This document shows, piece by piece, positions 24,444-33,708 of a stretch of DNA of 64,000 nt (within the stretch, counting starts at the first letter, position 1; each line of letters opens with the position of its first letter). The notes beneath the pieces were generated by a model. It did no database searches. It saw only the letters and a list, made by a program, of their open reading frames with translations, and was not told the origin of the DNA. Location of the stretch: NCBI RefSeq assembly GCF_003339685.1, contig NZ_QPKI01000006.1:62001-126000 (forward strand), read 5' to 3'. The position numbers and the translations under genes were made by a program. Source of the stretch: Halomonas sp. DQ26W. Its GTDB lineage: Bacteria > Pseudomonadota > Gammaproteobacteria > Pseudomonadales > Halomonadaceae.

Positions 24444-24953
24444 TCAACCGAGGGCGCGACTGAGCCATCTATAGGCATGGATGACACCGGGTACCCAGCC
24501 AAGCGAAGTCAGCAGCAAGCTCACCGCCACACGCCGCCGGCCACCATGAGATAGCCCCACCGCCAACGGCGGCATCAATACCGCCAAGACCTTCAAGGCG
24601 AAACGAAGAGCCGGGGAGGAGCCCCAGCGTGAACCCGGATGTTGAAACGTTTTTTCGGTGTGCCGGTGAGCGATATCAGATGGGGTTACATGCTGGACCG
24701 CATCACGCGATGCCAGCTCCGATGATTGGCGGTGGGATTCATGGTCGATCTTCTGCTCTAGGCTCTCGGCACCCGCGGCCAAATCATCATGATAGCGCTC
24801 CCAATCCTCCCAATCATGAGGGGTGCCCGCATGCGGTTGATGTTCACCGGCACCACGAGCTCGCTCCCAGGCTTTTTCTTCCAGCGTATTGGGCCGCTCT
24901 TCCTCTCGACCCTGGCCAATGCCTTTCCTGGTCAGATATTCCCGGGCATCCAT
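24444..24953 (-). CDS. Pmp3/YqaE-type membrane protein with long hydrophilic N-terminus
   Basis: A 169-residue protein. Residues about 115-165 form a UPF0057/Pmp3 domain (LKVLAVLMPPLAVGLSHGG, then LLLTSLGWVPGVIHAYRWL), two membrane helices normally found as a 50-60-residue protein linked to membrane potential and salt stress. Here it follows roughly 110 residues of charged, low-complexity sequence rich in Glu, Arg, His and Ser, with no recognised domain. An AGAGG site precedes the start. A role at the membrane under salt stress is inference. Confidence 0.8.
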   Translation of the reverse strand: MDAREYLTRKGIGQGREEERPNTLEEKAWERARGAGEHQPHAGTPHDWEDWERYHDDLAAGAESLEQKIDHESHRQSSELASRDAVQHVTPSDIAHRHTEKTFQHPGSRWGSSPALRFALKVLAVLMPPLAVGLSHGGRRRVAVSLLLTSLGWVPGVIHAYRWLSRALG

Positions 24954-25169
24954 CGCAATTTCCTCTATTTACCCATCCGACAGCAAGACTACCTGCCTTG
25001 AACTGCCTTGAAGGCGACGTAGCAACTTGGAGTCATGGCCAAGCGCTATGTTCCGGAACAGGCGCCCAACACCGTTGGAAAAAGTGTTAACTCGTGATAG
25101 CCAGAATCGGGCGCTACTCGACTATGATGTATCTATGATCTGCCAAGTGCCATCGGAAGGAGATGCAAA

Positions 25170-25577
25170 ATGCCCAACAAGGCCCCTACCATCGTCCGCG
25201 ATATCATGTCCCGCGACTGCTATCGGGTCACCGCCAACACCTCCGTGACAACCCTAGCCGAAGGCTTGGCATTGCATCGGCTGCCTGGCGTCCCCGTAGT
25301 CGACAAGAGTGACCACCTGATCGGCTTCATATCCGAGCAAGATGTCATGGGAAAGGTTCTCGAGAGCGCCTACCTTAACGATGAACCGCCGCTGGTAAAG
25401 GACCTGATGCGCAACGAGGTCCTGTCGGTTTCACCCAACAAGAGCATCACCGATCTTGCCCAGGAAATGTTGGGTAACAAGCCCAAGGTCTACCCGGTAG
25501 TCGAGCAGGAGCGACTGGTGGGCATCGTCACTCGCCGCGACGTCCTCACGGCCATCGTGCGTATGCGACACAAGTAG
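25170..25577 (+). CDS. Two-CBS-domain protein
   Basis: A 135-residue stand-alone CBS pair. The first CBS covers residues about 5-60 (VRDIMSRDCYRVTAN, GVPVVDKSDHLIGFISEQDV), the second about 70-130 (VKDLMRNEVLSVSPN, VYPVVEQERLVGIVTRRDVL). Such pairs usually bind adenosine nucleotides and regulate a partner, which is not evident here. An ideal AAGGAG ribosome site lies 8 nt before the ATG. Confidence 0.9.
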   Translation: MPNKAPTIVRDIMSRDCYRVTANTSVTTLAEGLALHRLPGVPVVDKSDHLIGFISEQDVMGKVLESAYLNDEPPLVKDLMRNEVLSVSPNKSITDLAQEMLGNKPKVYPVVEQERLVGIVTRRDVLTAIVRMRHK

Positions 25578-25614
25578 TTCGGCGCAGCCTCCTATCCAAT
25601 CCCCCACTCATCCT

Positions 25615-25648
25615 GACAAGGCGGCCGGCGACCACCAGCCGCCTTGTC
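25615..25648 (+). terminator. Terminator-like hairpin after the CBS gene
   Basis: An 11-bp perfect stem (GACAAGGCGGC and GCCGCCTTGTC) with a 12-nt loop lies 38 nt after the CBS gene stop. There is no T-run, so it may stabilise the 3' end or act with Rho rather than terminate alone. Confidence 0.5.
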
Positions 25649-26025
25649 GCTGACAGCCCCTCCCCTTGACCAGGGGCCGCCAAGCATGGGGGAATGGAGC
25701 GAAGGCAGGGTGCAAAAGAAAGCCGCCACATGCAAACATGGGCGGCAAGATCGAAACTGCAAGCCAGAGCAACAGTGTCAGCGACTGCCATCGCGCTGCT
25801 GTCTGTACTAGATCAGACAGCGTAATCGACAAAAGTTCTCGCTCGGCGAAAGATTTTCTTGCCAGCCGCCTTGACCATCCTCTACACCGCATACAGTCGG
25901 AAAGCTGCCAATCCTCAACGCAACGTTCCTGAGCGGAAAAACAAGCAGTTAGCGAAGCTGTACGGGTAAAAGCGCGTGACGGCTTGCGCCGCATAAGGCA
26001 TTGAGATTACTATCGAAAAACGGTC
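25649..26025. other. Gene-free stretch before tRNA-Gly
   Basis: No convincing coding sequence on either strand: open frames here lack ribosome sites and recognisable domains. The only signal seen is a possible tRNA promoter element TACTAT (26008-26013), placed 12 nt before the tRNA. Confidence 0.5.
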
Positions 26026-26099
26026 GCGGGTGTAGCTCAATGGTAGAGCAGAAGCTTCCCAAGCTTAAGACGAGGGTTCGATTCCCTTCACCCGCTCCA
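26026..26099 (+). tRNA. tRNA-Gly(CCC)
   Basis: A 74-nt cloverleaf with encoded CCA. The acceptor arms GCGGGTG and CACCCGC pair fully. The D-arm is GCTC-AATGGTA-GAGC, the anticodon loop TTCCCAA has CCC at 26058-26060, and the T-arm is GAGGG-TTCGATT-CCCTT (one G-T wobble). It closely resembles E. coli glyU. It reads GGG codons. The closing pair of the anticodon stem (G27/A43) is a mismatch. Confidence 0.97.
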
Positions 26100-26196
26100 G
26101 TAGCCACAAGCCACCTGCCAATCGCCGCCAGGCGGCACTTGGTCCTACGGGTCGGCCCCTGCTCCGACCCTGACGTCTCTCGGCGCGAGCACCTGC

Positions 26197-26571
26197 ATGG
26201 CACTTTTCCTTCTCATCTTCGCCGTTTGCACCCTGATCATCGGCGGCATGCTGGTGATCCTGCTATTCTCGCGCACCCCACGCTATCGCACCGAGCCCGA
26301 GCACCTGCTAGATCTCTTCGACAAGGCGCTGGAAAACCGCCTCAGCAAGCACGAGTGGGATACGATCATCAACTATCCGATACGCCATGATGACTACTTG
26401 GACGGGGTGAGGCGTCGAGCTTACAACCTGATGGAAGCGCATGGGCGAGCCTGGCGCGTCCCCCAAGGCAAGCCCCTACTCGACAGCACCGGCCAGGAGG
26501 AGCTGGCTGCATTGCGCGACCACCTGGCTGCCCATACCAGGCTCAGAGATCGCCAGCGGGACAAGGACTGA
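26197..26571 (+). CDS. Hypothetical protein with N-terminal membrane helix
   Basis: A 124-residue protein not recognised. Residues 1-26 are strongly hydrophobic (LFLLIFAVCTLIIGGMLVILLF), suggesting one membrane anchor with a basic, cytoplasmic-looking remainder. That remainder includes EWDTIINYPIRHDDYLDGVRRR and an Arg/Asp-rich C-terminus. The ribosome site is weak. It lies between tRNA-Gly and the AraC regulator on the same strand. Confidence 0.65.
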   Translation: MALFLLIFAVCTLIIGGMLVILLFSRTPRYRTEPEHLLDLFDKALENRLSKHEWDTIINYPIRHDDYLDGVRRRAYNLMEAHGRAWRVPQGKPLLDSTGQEELAALRDHLAAHTRLRDRQRDKD

Positions 26572-26631
26572 AGCGGGTGCTTTCTCGAGTATGATATGCT
26601 TTGAATCTGCCAGTCAGGCCGGGAGGTTCCC

Positions 26632-27450
26632 ATGCCCAGCGCCATTCGCCAGATTCCGCTCGATACTGCCACTAAGCACCATGCTCACGATTTCCACCAG
26701 ATCGTGATTGGTCTGCAGGGTAAGGCCGAGTTCGAGATCGAAGGTCTCGGCGGCGCCATCTCCGCCCTGTCCGGCTGTATCGTTCCAGCTAACCACGTGC
26801 ACTACTATGTCGGTCAGGGTGAGAACCGCCAGTTGATCCTCGATCTACCGTCCAATGCACCGTCGTTGACCGGCTATCACCATGAGCTTTCGCGCCTGTT
26901 CGATGCCCCACGCTTCTTTGCCCTCGACGACCCGCTGAAGCGCTACCTCGACTTTCTCCTCCACGAGTTGGCGAGCACCCAGGCAAGCATCAGCGCGCCT
27001 GCCCAGAGTGATCGCCTGGCGGCCACCCTGCTCGGCTGCCTGCACGCCCGCCTGGGAGGCGATACGATGCCACCATCTGCCGGACGCCGGCTTGACCTTC
27101 AGAAATTGGAACTCTATATCGACCAGAATCTGGCCCACCCCCTGACCGTCGGCGCCCTGGCCAAGCTAGCCTGCCTGAGCGAAGCGCATTTTCGCAGCTG
27201 CTTTCGTGACCAGACCGGCCTGTCGCCCTGGCAGTACGTCCGACGTCGCCGCCTCGAAGCGGCACGGCGACTGCTGGAAGAGAGCCGCCTGCCACTGTCG
27301 GAGATCGCTGCCAATACCGGCTTTGCGCATCAGAGTGCACTCTCCCATGCCTTTCGCAGCACCTTTGGCTGCCCCCCCAGCCAGCTACGGCGGGCAAGCA
27401 GCGAGCGCGGCGATGCCGCCTTCATCACCCGACTACCGCCTACGACTTAA
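26632..27450 (+). CDS. AraC-family regulator, probable proline-catabolism activator
   Basis: A 272-residue regulator. The N-terminal half is a cupin-like ligand domain (HHAHDFHQIVIGLQGKAEFEI). Residues about 165-260 form the double helix-turn-helix of AraC/XylS proteins (LTVGALAKLACLSEAHFRSCF, then IAANTGFAHQSALSHAFRSTFG). It directly precedes putA on the same strand; in Pseudomonas aeruginosa an AraC protein, PruR, activates putA and putP, and this is likely its counterpart. GGGAGG provides the ribosome site. Confidence 0.85.
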   Translation: MPSAIRQIPLDTATKHHAHDFHQIVIGLQGKAEFEIEGLGGAISALSGCIVPANHVHYYVGQGENRQLILDLPSNAPSLTGYHHELSRLFDAPRFFALDDPLKRYLDFLLHELASTQASISAPAQSDRLAATLLGCLHARLGGDTMPPSAGRRLDLQKLELYIDQNLAHPLTVGALAKLACLSEAHFRSCFRDQTGLSPWQYVRRRRLEAARRLLEESRLPLSEIAANTGFAHQSALSHAFRSTFGCPPSQLRRASSERGDAAFITRLPPTT

Positions 27451-27631
27451 GTCGAAAAAACGCTTCCCGAACGACGATTAGCCACAAAATCGACAAACAA
27501 AACCGGGAAATTGACAAGCGCCTCCCCATCGCTCCCCCTACAGTCAATGCTATCCAACGGCACCAGGCATGCTTGCCTTGTGGGGCCGAGATTTGCCGTT
27601 TCAAGACGGATGACACCCCGGGGGACCTCTC

Positions 27632-30600
27632 ATGCTCAATGCCAATAACATGCTGGATACTGCCACCTGGCAGCAGGAACTCGATACCCTGTTCGCACGG
27701 ATCAGTGAACACTACGCCATCGATGAAGACGCCTTCGTCAGCGAGCTCGTCCACGTGCTGAGTGCCGATACCAATGACTTCCGGCGTATTGCTGGCAAGA
27801 CGGCAGAACTCGTGCGCGAGGTGCGCGAGATGGACACCGCGGTGGATACTATCGACGAGCTGTTACAGCAGTACAGCCTCGATACCCATGAAGGCTTGAT
27901 GCTGATGTGCCTTGCGGAGGCCATGCTGCGCATTCCCGACAAGGCCACTGCCGATGCCTTGATCGAGGACAAGCTGGGCCCAGCCGACTGGCAGGCCCAT
28001 ATGGGACAGAGCGAGTCCTGGCTGGTCAACGCCTCCACCTGGGGGCTGTTGATGACCGGCCATGTTGTCTCCCTCGACAAGCCGCGGGAAGGCAAGCCAT
28101 CGGGCTTCATCAACAAGCTCGTCAACCGCATGGGCGAGCCGGTCATCCGCCGCGCCATGGTTGAGGCCATGAAGATCATGGGCAAGCAGTTCGTGCTCGG
28201 CCGTGATATCGATGAGGCACTGAAGCGCTCCAAGCTCTTGTTCAACAAGGGATACACCTATTCCTACGACATGCTTGGCGAAGCGGCGCGTACCCGGGCC
28301 GACGCCAAGCGCTACTTCGACGACTATGCCCGTGCCATCGAGCGCGTCGGCAAGACCAGCCAGGCGCTGCCAGCCACCACTCCCGCTCCCTCGGTCTCCA
28401 TCAAGCTGTCGGCCCTGCATCCACGCTATGAATTCGGCCGTCGCGACCAGATCCTGATCGAACTCGTGGGCACCGTGCGCGAACTTGCCGCCATGGCCCG
28501 GGAGCGGGACGTGGCCCTGACCATCGACGCCGAAGAAGTAGACCGCCTGGAGATCTCACTGGAGGTCTTCCGCGCCATCTATGAAAGCGATACCTGCAAG
28601 GGCTGGGGGCATTTCGGTCTGGTGGTACAGGCCTACTCCAAGCGCGCCCTGCCGGTATTGCATTACCTGAACCGCCTGGCCGAGCGTCAGGGCGACGAAA
28701 TCCCGCTGCGCCTGGTCAAGGGCGCCTACTGGGACAGCGAGATCAAAGAGTCGCAGCAACTGGGGGTGGAGGGCTATCCGGTCTTCACACGCAAGGCGAG
28801 CACCGACGTAGCCTATCTGGTCTGTGCCCGCTTCCTGCTCTCGGATCAGACCCGCGGTCGCATCTTCCCGCAGTTTGCGACCCACAACGCCCACACCATC
28901 AGCACTATCCTCGAGCTGTCGAACGAGGCCAAGCGCTCCTTCGAGTTCCAACGCCTGCATGGCATGGGAGAGGCGCTATACGATGCCGCCCTCAAGCGCG
29001 CTCCCAAAGGCACCTACTGCCGCATTTATGCGCCGGTGGGCGCCCACAAGGACCTGCTCCCCTACTTGGTGCGACGCCTGCTCGAGAACGGGGCCAACTC
29101 TTCGTTTGTGCACCAGTTGGTCGACCCCAAGGTACCCGTGGAGTCGCTGTGCGTTCACCCGGTCGAGAGCCTGCGCCAGTACGGCAACTATGCCAATCCT
29201 CGCATTCCACTTCCCAAGGATATCTACGGCGAGAAACGCCGCAACTCGAAAGGAGTGAACCTCAACGTGCGCAGTCACTACCAGCCGCTGATGGACGCCA
29301 TGGCCGGCTTCATGGACAAGAGCTACGATGTGGCCCCGCTGCTTGCCTTCGAGGTGCCGAAGGATCCCGCCAACACCCATAAGGTCAACAGCCCCTATGA
29401 CCGCAACCGTCGGGTCGGGAGCGTGCAGTGGACCAACCGGGAGCAGGCGTCACGGGCGGTGGACGCCGCCTGGGTCGCCTTTCCGCGCTGGGACGCCACG
29501 CCCGTGGCCAAGCGGGCCGCAATCATCCGTCGCCTGGGCGATCTGATGGAAGAGAACCTGGCAGAGCTGATGACGCTCTGCTCCCGTGAAGGCGGCAAGC
29601 TGCTCACTGACGGTGTCGACGAGATCCGCGAAGCCGTGGACTTCTGCCACTACTATGCCATGCGGGCGGAAGAGCTGTTCGACGCACCGACTGTGCTGCC
29701 AGGTCCCACCGGCGAATCCAACGAGCTGATGCTCAGCGGCAAGGGTGTTTTCGCCGCGATAAGCCCCTGGAACTTCCCGGTCGCGATCTTCTGCGGCCAG
29801 GTCGTTGCAGCGGCAGTCGCGGGCAACACCGTACTCGCCAAGCCCGCCGAGCAGACTTCCATCGTCGCTCATCGGGTGATCGAGTTGCTCTACGAAGCCG
29901 GCATGCCCCGGGACGTGGTGCAACTGCTGCCAGGTGACGGCCCCACTGTGGGCAGCGTCCTGAGTGCCGACACCCGGATCACCGGCGTGGTCTTCACCGG
30001 CGGCACCGATACCGCCCAGATCATCAATCGTGCCCTGGCGGCCCGGGAAAACGCCCCCCTGCCGACCCTGATCGCCGAGACCGGCGGCATGAATGCGCTC
30101 ATCGTCGACTCCACCGCCCTGCCCGAGCAGGTCGTGGCCGATGTGATCCAGTCGGCATTCCAGAGCGCCGGCCAACGCTGCTCCGCGCTACGGGTGCTTT
30201 ATCTGCAGGACGATGTGGCCGACCGAGTGATCGAGATACTCAAGGGCGCCATGGACGAACTGCATGTCGGCGACCCCCGGGACCTGGGTACCGACGTGGG
30301 CCCGGTTATCGACGAGGATGCCCGCAAGGGGCTCATGGCCCATATCGACAGACTCAGGGAAGAGGGCCGGTTGCTGGCAGAGACCCGGCTGGACCCGGCC
30401 TTTACCGCACACGGCACCTTCGTGCCGCCAGTGGCCTTCCGCATCGACGGTATCGACGCCCTGAAACGGGAGCAGTTCGGCCCGGTACTGCATATCGTGC
30501 GCTACAAGGCTAACGAGATCGACAAGGTCGTCGAGTCCATCAACAGCCGAGGCTATGGGCTGACATTTGGCGTACACAGCCGCAATGAATCTTTTGCTGC

Positions 30601-30823
30601 TGCCATTGCGGAGAAGATTCGTGTTGGAAACGTGTATGTAAACAGGAATATCATCGGCGCCGTCGTAGGAGTCCAACCCTTCGGTGGCCAGGGGCTCTCC
30701 GGCACCGGACCCAAGGCGGGCGGGCCGCACTACCTGCTGCGTTTCGCCACGGAAAAGACCGTGACCGTCAACACCGCCGCCCTGGGCGGTAACGCGTCAC
30801 TGCTCGCGCTGGGAGACGAGTGA
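27632..30823 (+). CDS. putA: Bifunctional proline dehydrogenase / P5C dehydrogenase, without DNA-binding domain
   Basis: Oxidises proline to glutamate in two steps, with FAD (electrons to quinone) and then NAD. It is 1063 residues. An arm and helical region lead to the proline dehydrogenase barrel (SIKLSALHPRYE, LTIDAEEVDR, VKGAYWDSEIK, RLHGMGEALYD) over residues about 240-500. The aldehyde dehydrogenase half follows from about 570, with ISPWNFPVAIF, FTGGTDTA, the Glu of AETGG and catalytic Cys850 in GQRCSA. The ribbon-helix-helix domain that lets the 1320-residue E. coli PutA repress itself is absent, in keeping with control by the neighbouring AraC regulator. Confidence 0.96.
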   Translation: MLNANNMLDTATWQQELDTLFARISEHYAIDEDAFVSELVHVLSADTNDFRRIAGKTAELVREVREMDTAVDTIDELLQQYSLDTHEGLMLMCLAEAMLRIPDKATADALIEDKLGPADWQAHMGQSESWLVNASTWGLLMTGHVVSLDKPREGKPSGFINKLVNRMGEPVIRRAMVEAMKIMGKQFVLGRDIDEALKRSKLLFNKGYTYSYDMLGEAARTRADAKRYFDDYARAIERVGKTSQALPATTPAPSVSIKLSALHPRYEFGRRDQILIELVGTVRELAAMARERDVALTIDAEEVDRLEISLEVFRAIYESDTCKGWGHFGLVVQAYSKRALPVLHYLNRLAERQGDEIPLRLVKGAYWDSEIKESQQLGVEGYPVFTRKASTDVAYLVCARFLLSDQTRGRIFPQFATHNAHTISTILELSNEAKRSFEFQRLHGMGEALYDAALKRAPKGTYCRIYAPVGAHKDLLPYLVRRLLENGANSSFVHQLVDPKVPVESLCVHPVESLRQYGNYANPRIPLPKDIYGEKRRNSKGVNLNVRSHYQPLMDAMAGFMDKSYDVAPLLAFEVPKDPANTHKVNSPYDRNRRVGSVQWTNREQASRAVDAAWVAFPRWDATPVAKRAAIIRRLGDLMEENLAELMTLCSREGGKLLTDGVDEIREAVDFCHYYAMRAEELFDAPTVLPGPTGESNELMLSGKGVFAAISPWNFPVAIFCGQVVAAAVAGNTVLAKPAEQTSIVAHRVIELLYEAGMPRDVVQLLPGDGPTVGSVLSADTRITGVVFTGGTDTAQIINRALAARENAPLPTLIAETGGMNALIVDSTALPEQVVADVIQSAFQSAGQRCSALRVLYLQDDVADRVIEILKGAMDELHVGDPRDLGTDVGPVIDEDARKGLMAHIDRLREEGRLLAETRLDPAFTAHGTFVPPVAFRIDGIDALKREQFGPVLHIVRYKANEIDKVVESINSRGYGLTFGVHSRNESFAAAIAEKIRVGNVYVNRNIIGAVVGVQPFGGQGLSGTGPKAGGPHYLLRFATEKTVTVNTAALGGNASLLALGDE

Positions 30824-30868
30824 CTCACCCTCTCGTCGCAACGACAACAACATTGAAGGAACCTTCTT

Positions 30869-32347
30869 ATGGTTGACAACAACATGGCCATCGGCTTCAC
30901 CTTCCTGGCCTACCTGCTACTGATGCTCGGCATCGGTATCGTCGCCTACAAGCGCACCACGAACCTATCCGACTACATCCTTGGCGGGCGCTCTCTCGGC
31001 CCATGGACCTCGGCGATCTCGGCCGGCGCTTCGGACATGTCCGGCTGGCTGCTGCTCGGCCTGCCGGGGGCGGCCTACGTCAGCGGTATCTCGGCGAGCT
31101 GGATCGCCGTGGGCCTGCTGATCGGCACCTGGCTCAACTGGCTGGTCGTGGCGCGCCGCCTGCGCCTCTACAGCTTCAAGGTCAGCGACGCCTTGACCCT
31201 GCCGGAGTACTTCGCCAACCGCTTCCAGGACAAGACGCAGCTGCTGAGGGTGATCTCGGCCATCTTCATCCTGATGTTTTTCCTGTTCTATACCAGCTCC
31301 GGGCTGGTGGCCGGTGGCCGACTGTTCGAGACTGTCTTCGGCTATGATTACACTCTAGCGGTCACCATCGGCACCATTGCGGTCATCTCCTATACCTTCT
31401 TCGGCGGCTTCCTGGCAGTTTCCTGGACCGACCTGATTCAGGGCCTGATGATGGCAGCGGCGCTGGCCATCGTGCCGATCATCGCCTTCAGCGACCTGGG
31501 CGGCGCCAGCGGCGCAGGCGCCGCACTGGCGGCCGAGAGCGAATACATGCTCGCCTGGTTCCGCGATGCCTCCACCGGCGAGGCCCTGACCACCATCGGC
31601 ATCATCAGCTCGCTGGCCTGGGGCCTGGGCTATTTCGGCCAGCCACATATCCTGGCTCGCTTTGCCGCAATTCGCAGCGACCGCGACATCCCCGCCGCCC
31701 GCCGTATCGCCGTTACCTGGACCGCCATCGCGTTGGTCAGCTCCATTGCTGTAGGGCTTCTCGGGGTAGGTTTCGTGCAGCGCGACCTGGCAGATGGTGA
31801 GACTGTCTTCATGGTAATGGTCAACATCATCTTCCATCCGGTGATCGCCGGTATCCTGTTGGCTGCCATCCTGGCTGCCATCATGTCCACCGCCGACTCA
31901 CAGCTGCTGGTCTCCTCCTCGGCACTGACCGACGATTTCTACAAGGCGATCTTCCGCAAGGATGCCAGCCAGACTGAACTGGTCTGGGTCGGTCGCTTTG
32001 CCGTCATCGGCATCGCCGTGCTTGCGTACCTGCTGGCACTCAATCCCGATGCCACGGTGCTTGATCTGGTTGCCTACGCATGGGCCGGTTTCGGTGCCGC
32101 CTTCGGCCCAGCGCTGATCATGTCGCTCTACTGGCGGCGCATGAACAAGTGGGGCGCGCTCGCTGGTATCGTGGTTGGCGGTATGACCGTGGTGGTGTGG
32201 GCGGAGATCTCCGGCGGCATCTTCGATGTGTATGAGATCGTGCCGGGCGTGATCCTGGCGTATATCGCCATCGTGGTGACAAGCCTTGCCACCGAAGAGC
32301 CCAATCTGCGGGTCACGGCCGACTTCGATACCTTTGAGGAAGCCTGA
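30869..32347 (+). CDS. putP: Sodium/proline symporter
   Basis: Na+-coupled proline importer of the SSS family, 492 residues with about 13 membrane helices. Conserved PutP features: SDYILGGRSLGPWTSAISAGASDMSGWLLLGLPG near residues 34-67 (proline and Na+ site) and IMSTADSQLLVSSSALTDD near residue 345. It follows putA by 45 nt with an AAGGAACC ribosome site and ends at a terminator, so the two form a proline uptake-and-use operon. Confidence 0.95.
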   Translation: MVDNNMAIGFTFLAYLLLMLGIGIVAYKRTTNLSDYILGGRSLGPWTSAISAGASDMSGWLLLGLPGAAYVSGISASWIAVGLLIGTWLNWLVVARRLRLYSFKVSDALTLPEYFANRFQDKTQLLRVISAIFILMFFLFYTSSGLVAGGRLFETVFGYDYTLAVTIGTIAVISYTFFGGFLAVSWTDLIQGLMMAAALAIVPIIAFSDLGGASGAGAALAAESEYMLAWFRDASTGEALTTIGIISSLAWGLGYFGQPHILARFAAIRSDRDIPAARRIAVTWTAIALVSSIAVGLLGVGFVQRDLADGETVFMVMVNIIFHPVIAGILLAAILAAIMSTADSQLLVSSSALTDDFYKAIFRKDASQTELVWVGRFAVIGIAVLAYLLALNPDATVLDLVAYAWAGFGAAFGPALIMSLYWRRMNKWGALAGIVVGGMTVVVWAEISGGIFDVYEIVPGVILAYIAIVVTSLATEEPNLRVTADFDTFEEA

Positions 32348-32383
32348 CAGTCCACGCCGGTAGCTCTCTATCAGCCATGACCG

Positions 32384-32411
32384 CAACAAGCCGCCCACAG
32401 GCGGCTTGTTG
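32384..32411. terminator. Hairpin between convergent putP and a membrane-protein gene
   Basis: A perfect 12-bp stem (CAACAAGCCGCC and GGCGGCTTGTTG) with a 4-nt loop lies 36 nt after the putP stop and 33 nt after the convergent gene's stop, so it could serve both strands. There is no long T-run on either side. Confidence 0.65.
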
Positions 32412-32444
32412 CCTTATCAGGCCAGCCATTTCACGCCAACCAAA

Positions 32445-32741
32445 TCACGCCAACCACAGTGCACGCACCACCACGATCAGCGTGAACGCCCCCAGTGCCA
32501 GCAGGCTCCAGGGCGGCGTGGTGGCACGCCTCTGCCAGTGACGACGCAGCGCCAGCCCCATCGGCTGCATGAAGGCGGCCCCCAGTGCCCAGAAGCCCAG
32601 GCCGATCACCGGGAGGCGCAATGGCATGGGCAGGCCGCTGATCAGCTCGGGATGCAACAACAGCCAGAGGGCCAGGCCTGCCGCCAACAGCATTGAGCCC
32701 ATCGCCAACCAGACCGGCAGCTCGTTTGTCACACTCTTCAT
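32445..32741 (-). CDS. Small hypothetical membrane protein
   Basis: A 98-residue protein with three hydrophobic segments, about residues 8-30, 38-60 and 76-96, and an Arg-rich loop (ALRRHWQRR) between the last two. The family is not recognised. ATG 32741 has an excellent AAGGAGAGG ribosome site, so it is chosen over the frame's first ATG at 32771. It is convergent with putP. Confidence 0.65.
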   Translation of the reverse strand: MKSVTNELPVWLAMGSMLLAAGLALWLLLHPELISGLPMPLRLPVIGLGFWALGAAFMQPMGLALRRHWQRRATTPPWSLLALGAFTLIVVVRALWLA

Positions 32742-33018
32742 TACCCTCTCCTTCCGATCGACTATAGACAAGACTTAGTCCCTCAGGTCCTGCCGCGCCA
32801 GTGCTGTGGCGCAGCAATAGTTATACATACTGGCACCTTGATCACTCCCACACATAAGCAAAAGAATCGCATAATTTAGGAAAACATCGCCATATGGCAA
32901 GGCCTATGGCGTTCATAACAAATTTAAACAAGACTTTTAGAAACAGTGTTTCTATACTATCAACTGTTCTATGCGGCCGGACGCCTCCGGCCTGAGTCGA
33001 CACCAGGAGAACGCACTG

Positions 33019-33612
33019 ATGAAAACGTTTCGCTTGATTCCCGTGGCTGTCATCGCCGCCAGTTGCGCATTCGTTAGCCAGGCGGCCCTGGCCTATAGTG
33101 CCGGCGACACCTTCGTTCGCGGTGGCTTCGCCAAGTCCGATACTCGCTCAGACAATGGCGTGCTCGACGGCGTCAGTAGCGGTGAGACCGGCTTCACCTA
33201 TGGCGCGGGCTACCTGTTCCACGACCAGATCGGTATCGAGCTCAACAGCTCAGAGAAGATCGAGCACGACTTTTCGGCTGGCGAACTGTCCGGCAGCCTC
33301 AATCGTATGCCGGTCAATCTGCTGGTGAACTACTACCCACTGGGTGGACTTGATTCACGCGTGCAGCCCTATTTCGGCGCCGGCCTCAACTACACCCGTT
33401 TCTCTGGCGAACCGGAAGGAGTCGACGCGCGTCGCTCCTACGGAGCCGTGGGCCAGGTGGGCGTAGACCTGGCGGTCACCGACAACTTCATGCTCAACGG
33501 CTTCGCTAACTACGCCGACGTCGATTCTCGGCTGTCACAAGATGGTGATCGGCTGGGTACCGCCAAGATCGACCCCATGACCATTGGTGGCGGCGTCACC
33601 CTCCGCTTCTAA
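33019..33612 (+). CDS. OmpW-like outer-membrane beta-barrel protein
   Basis: A 197-residue barrel protein. Signal peptide residues 1-24 end in QAALA. Alternating amphipathic strands follow (DTFVRGGFAKSDT, TYGAGYLFHDQIGIEL, VNLLVNYYPLG, VQPYFGAGLNYTRFS), and the chain ends in the C-terminal VTLRF that directs barrel insertion. OmpW and the OmpA-type short barrels share this layout; OmpW is preferred for the YPLGG...VQPYFGAGLNYT pattern. The start at 33019 has a CAGGAG ribosome site, and a terminator follows the stop. Confidence 0.8.
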   Translation: MKTFRLIPVAVIAASCAFVSQAALAYSAGDTFVRGGFAKSDTRSDNGVLDGVSSGETGFTYGAGYLFHDQIGIELNSSEKIEHDFSAGELSGSLNRMPVNLLVNYYPLGGLDSRVQPYFGAGLNYTRFSGEPEGVDARRSYGAVGQVGVDLAVTDNFMLNGFANYADVDSRLSQDGDRLGTAKIDPMTIGGGVTLRF

Positions 33613-33644
33613 GCCGAGCCGAGCTGACAGCGAGCCAATACGCA

Positions 33645-33674
33645 AACGCCGGGCCTTGTGCCCGGCGTTCTTTC
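33645..33674 (+). terminator. Intrinsic terminator after the OmpW-like gene
   Basis: A 10-bp stem (AACGCCGGGC and GCCCGGCGTT, 5-nt loop) followed by CTTTCGTT, 32 nt past the stop codon. Confidence 0.75.
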
Positions 33675-33708
33675 GTTGGACTGCTCAAAGGGATGGCAAG
33701 ACAGCCAA

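Noticed and set aside
25608..25994. 128-codon minus-strand frame in the spacer before tRNA-Gly
   Set aside because: It overlaps the CBS-gene hairpin, lacks a ribosome site and has no family resemblance.
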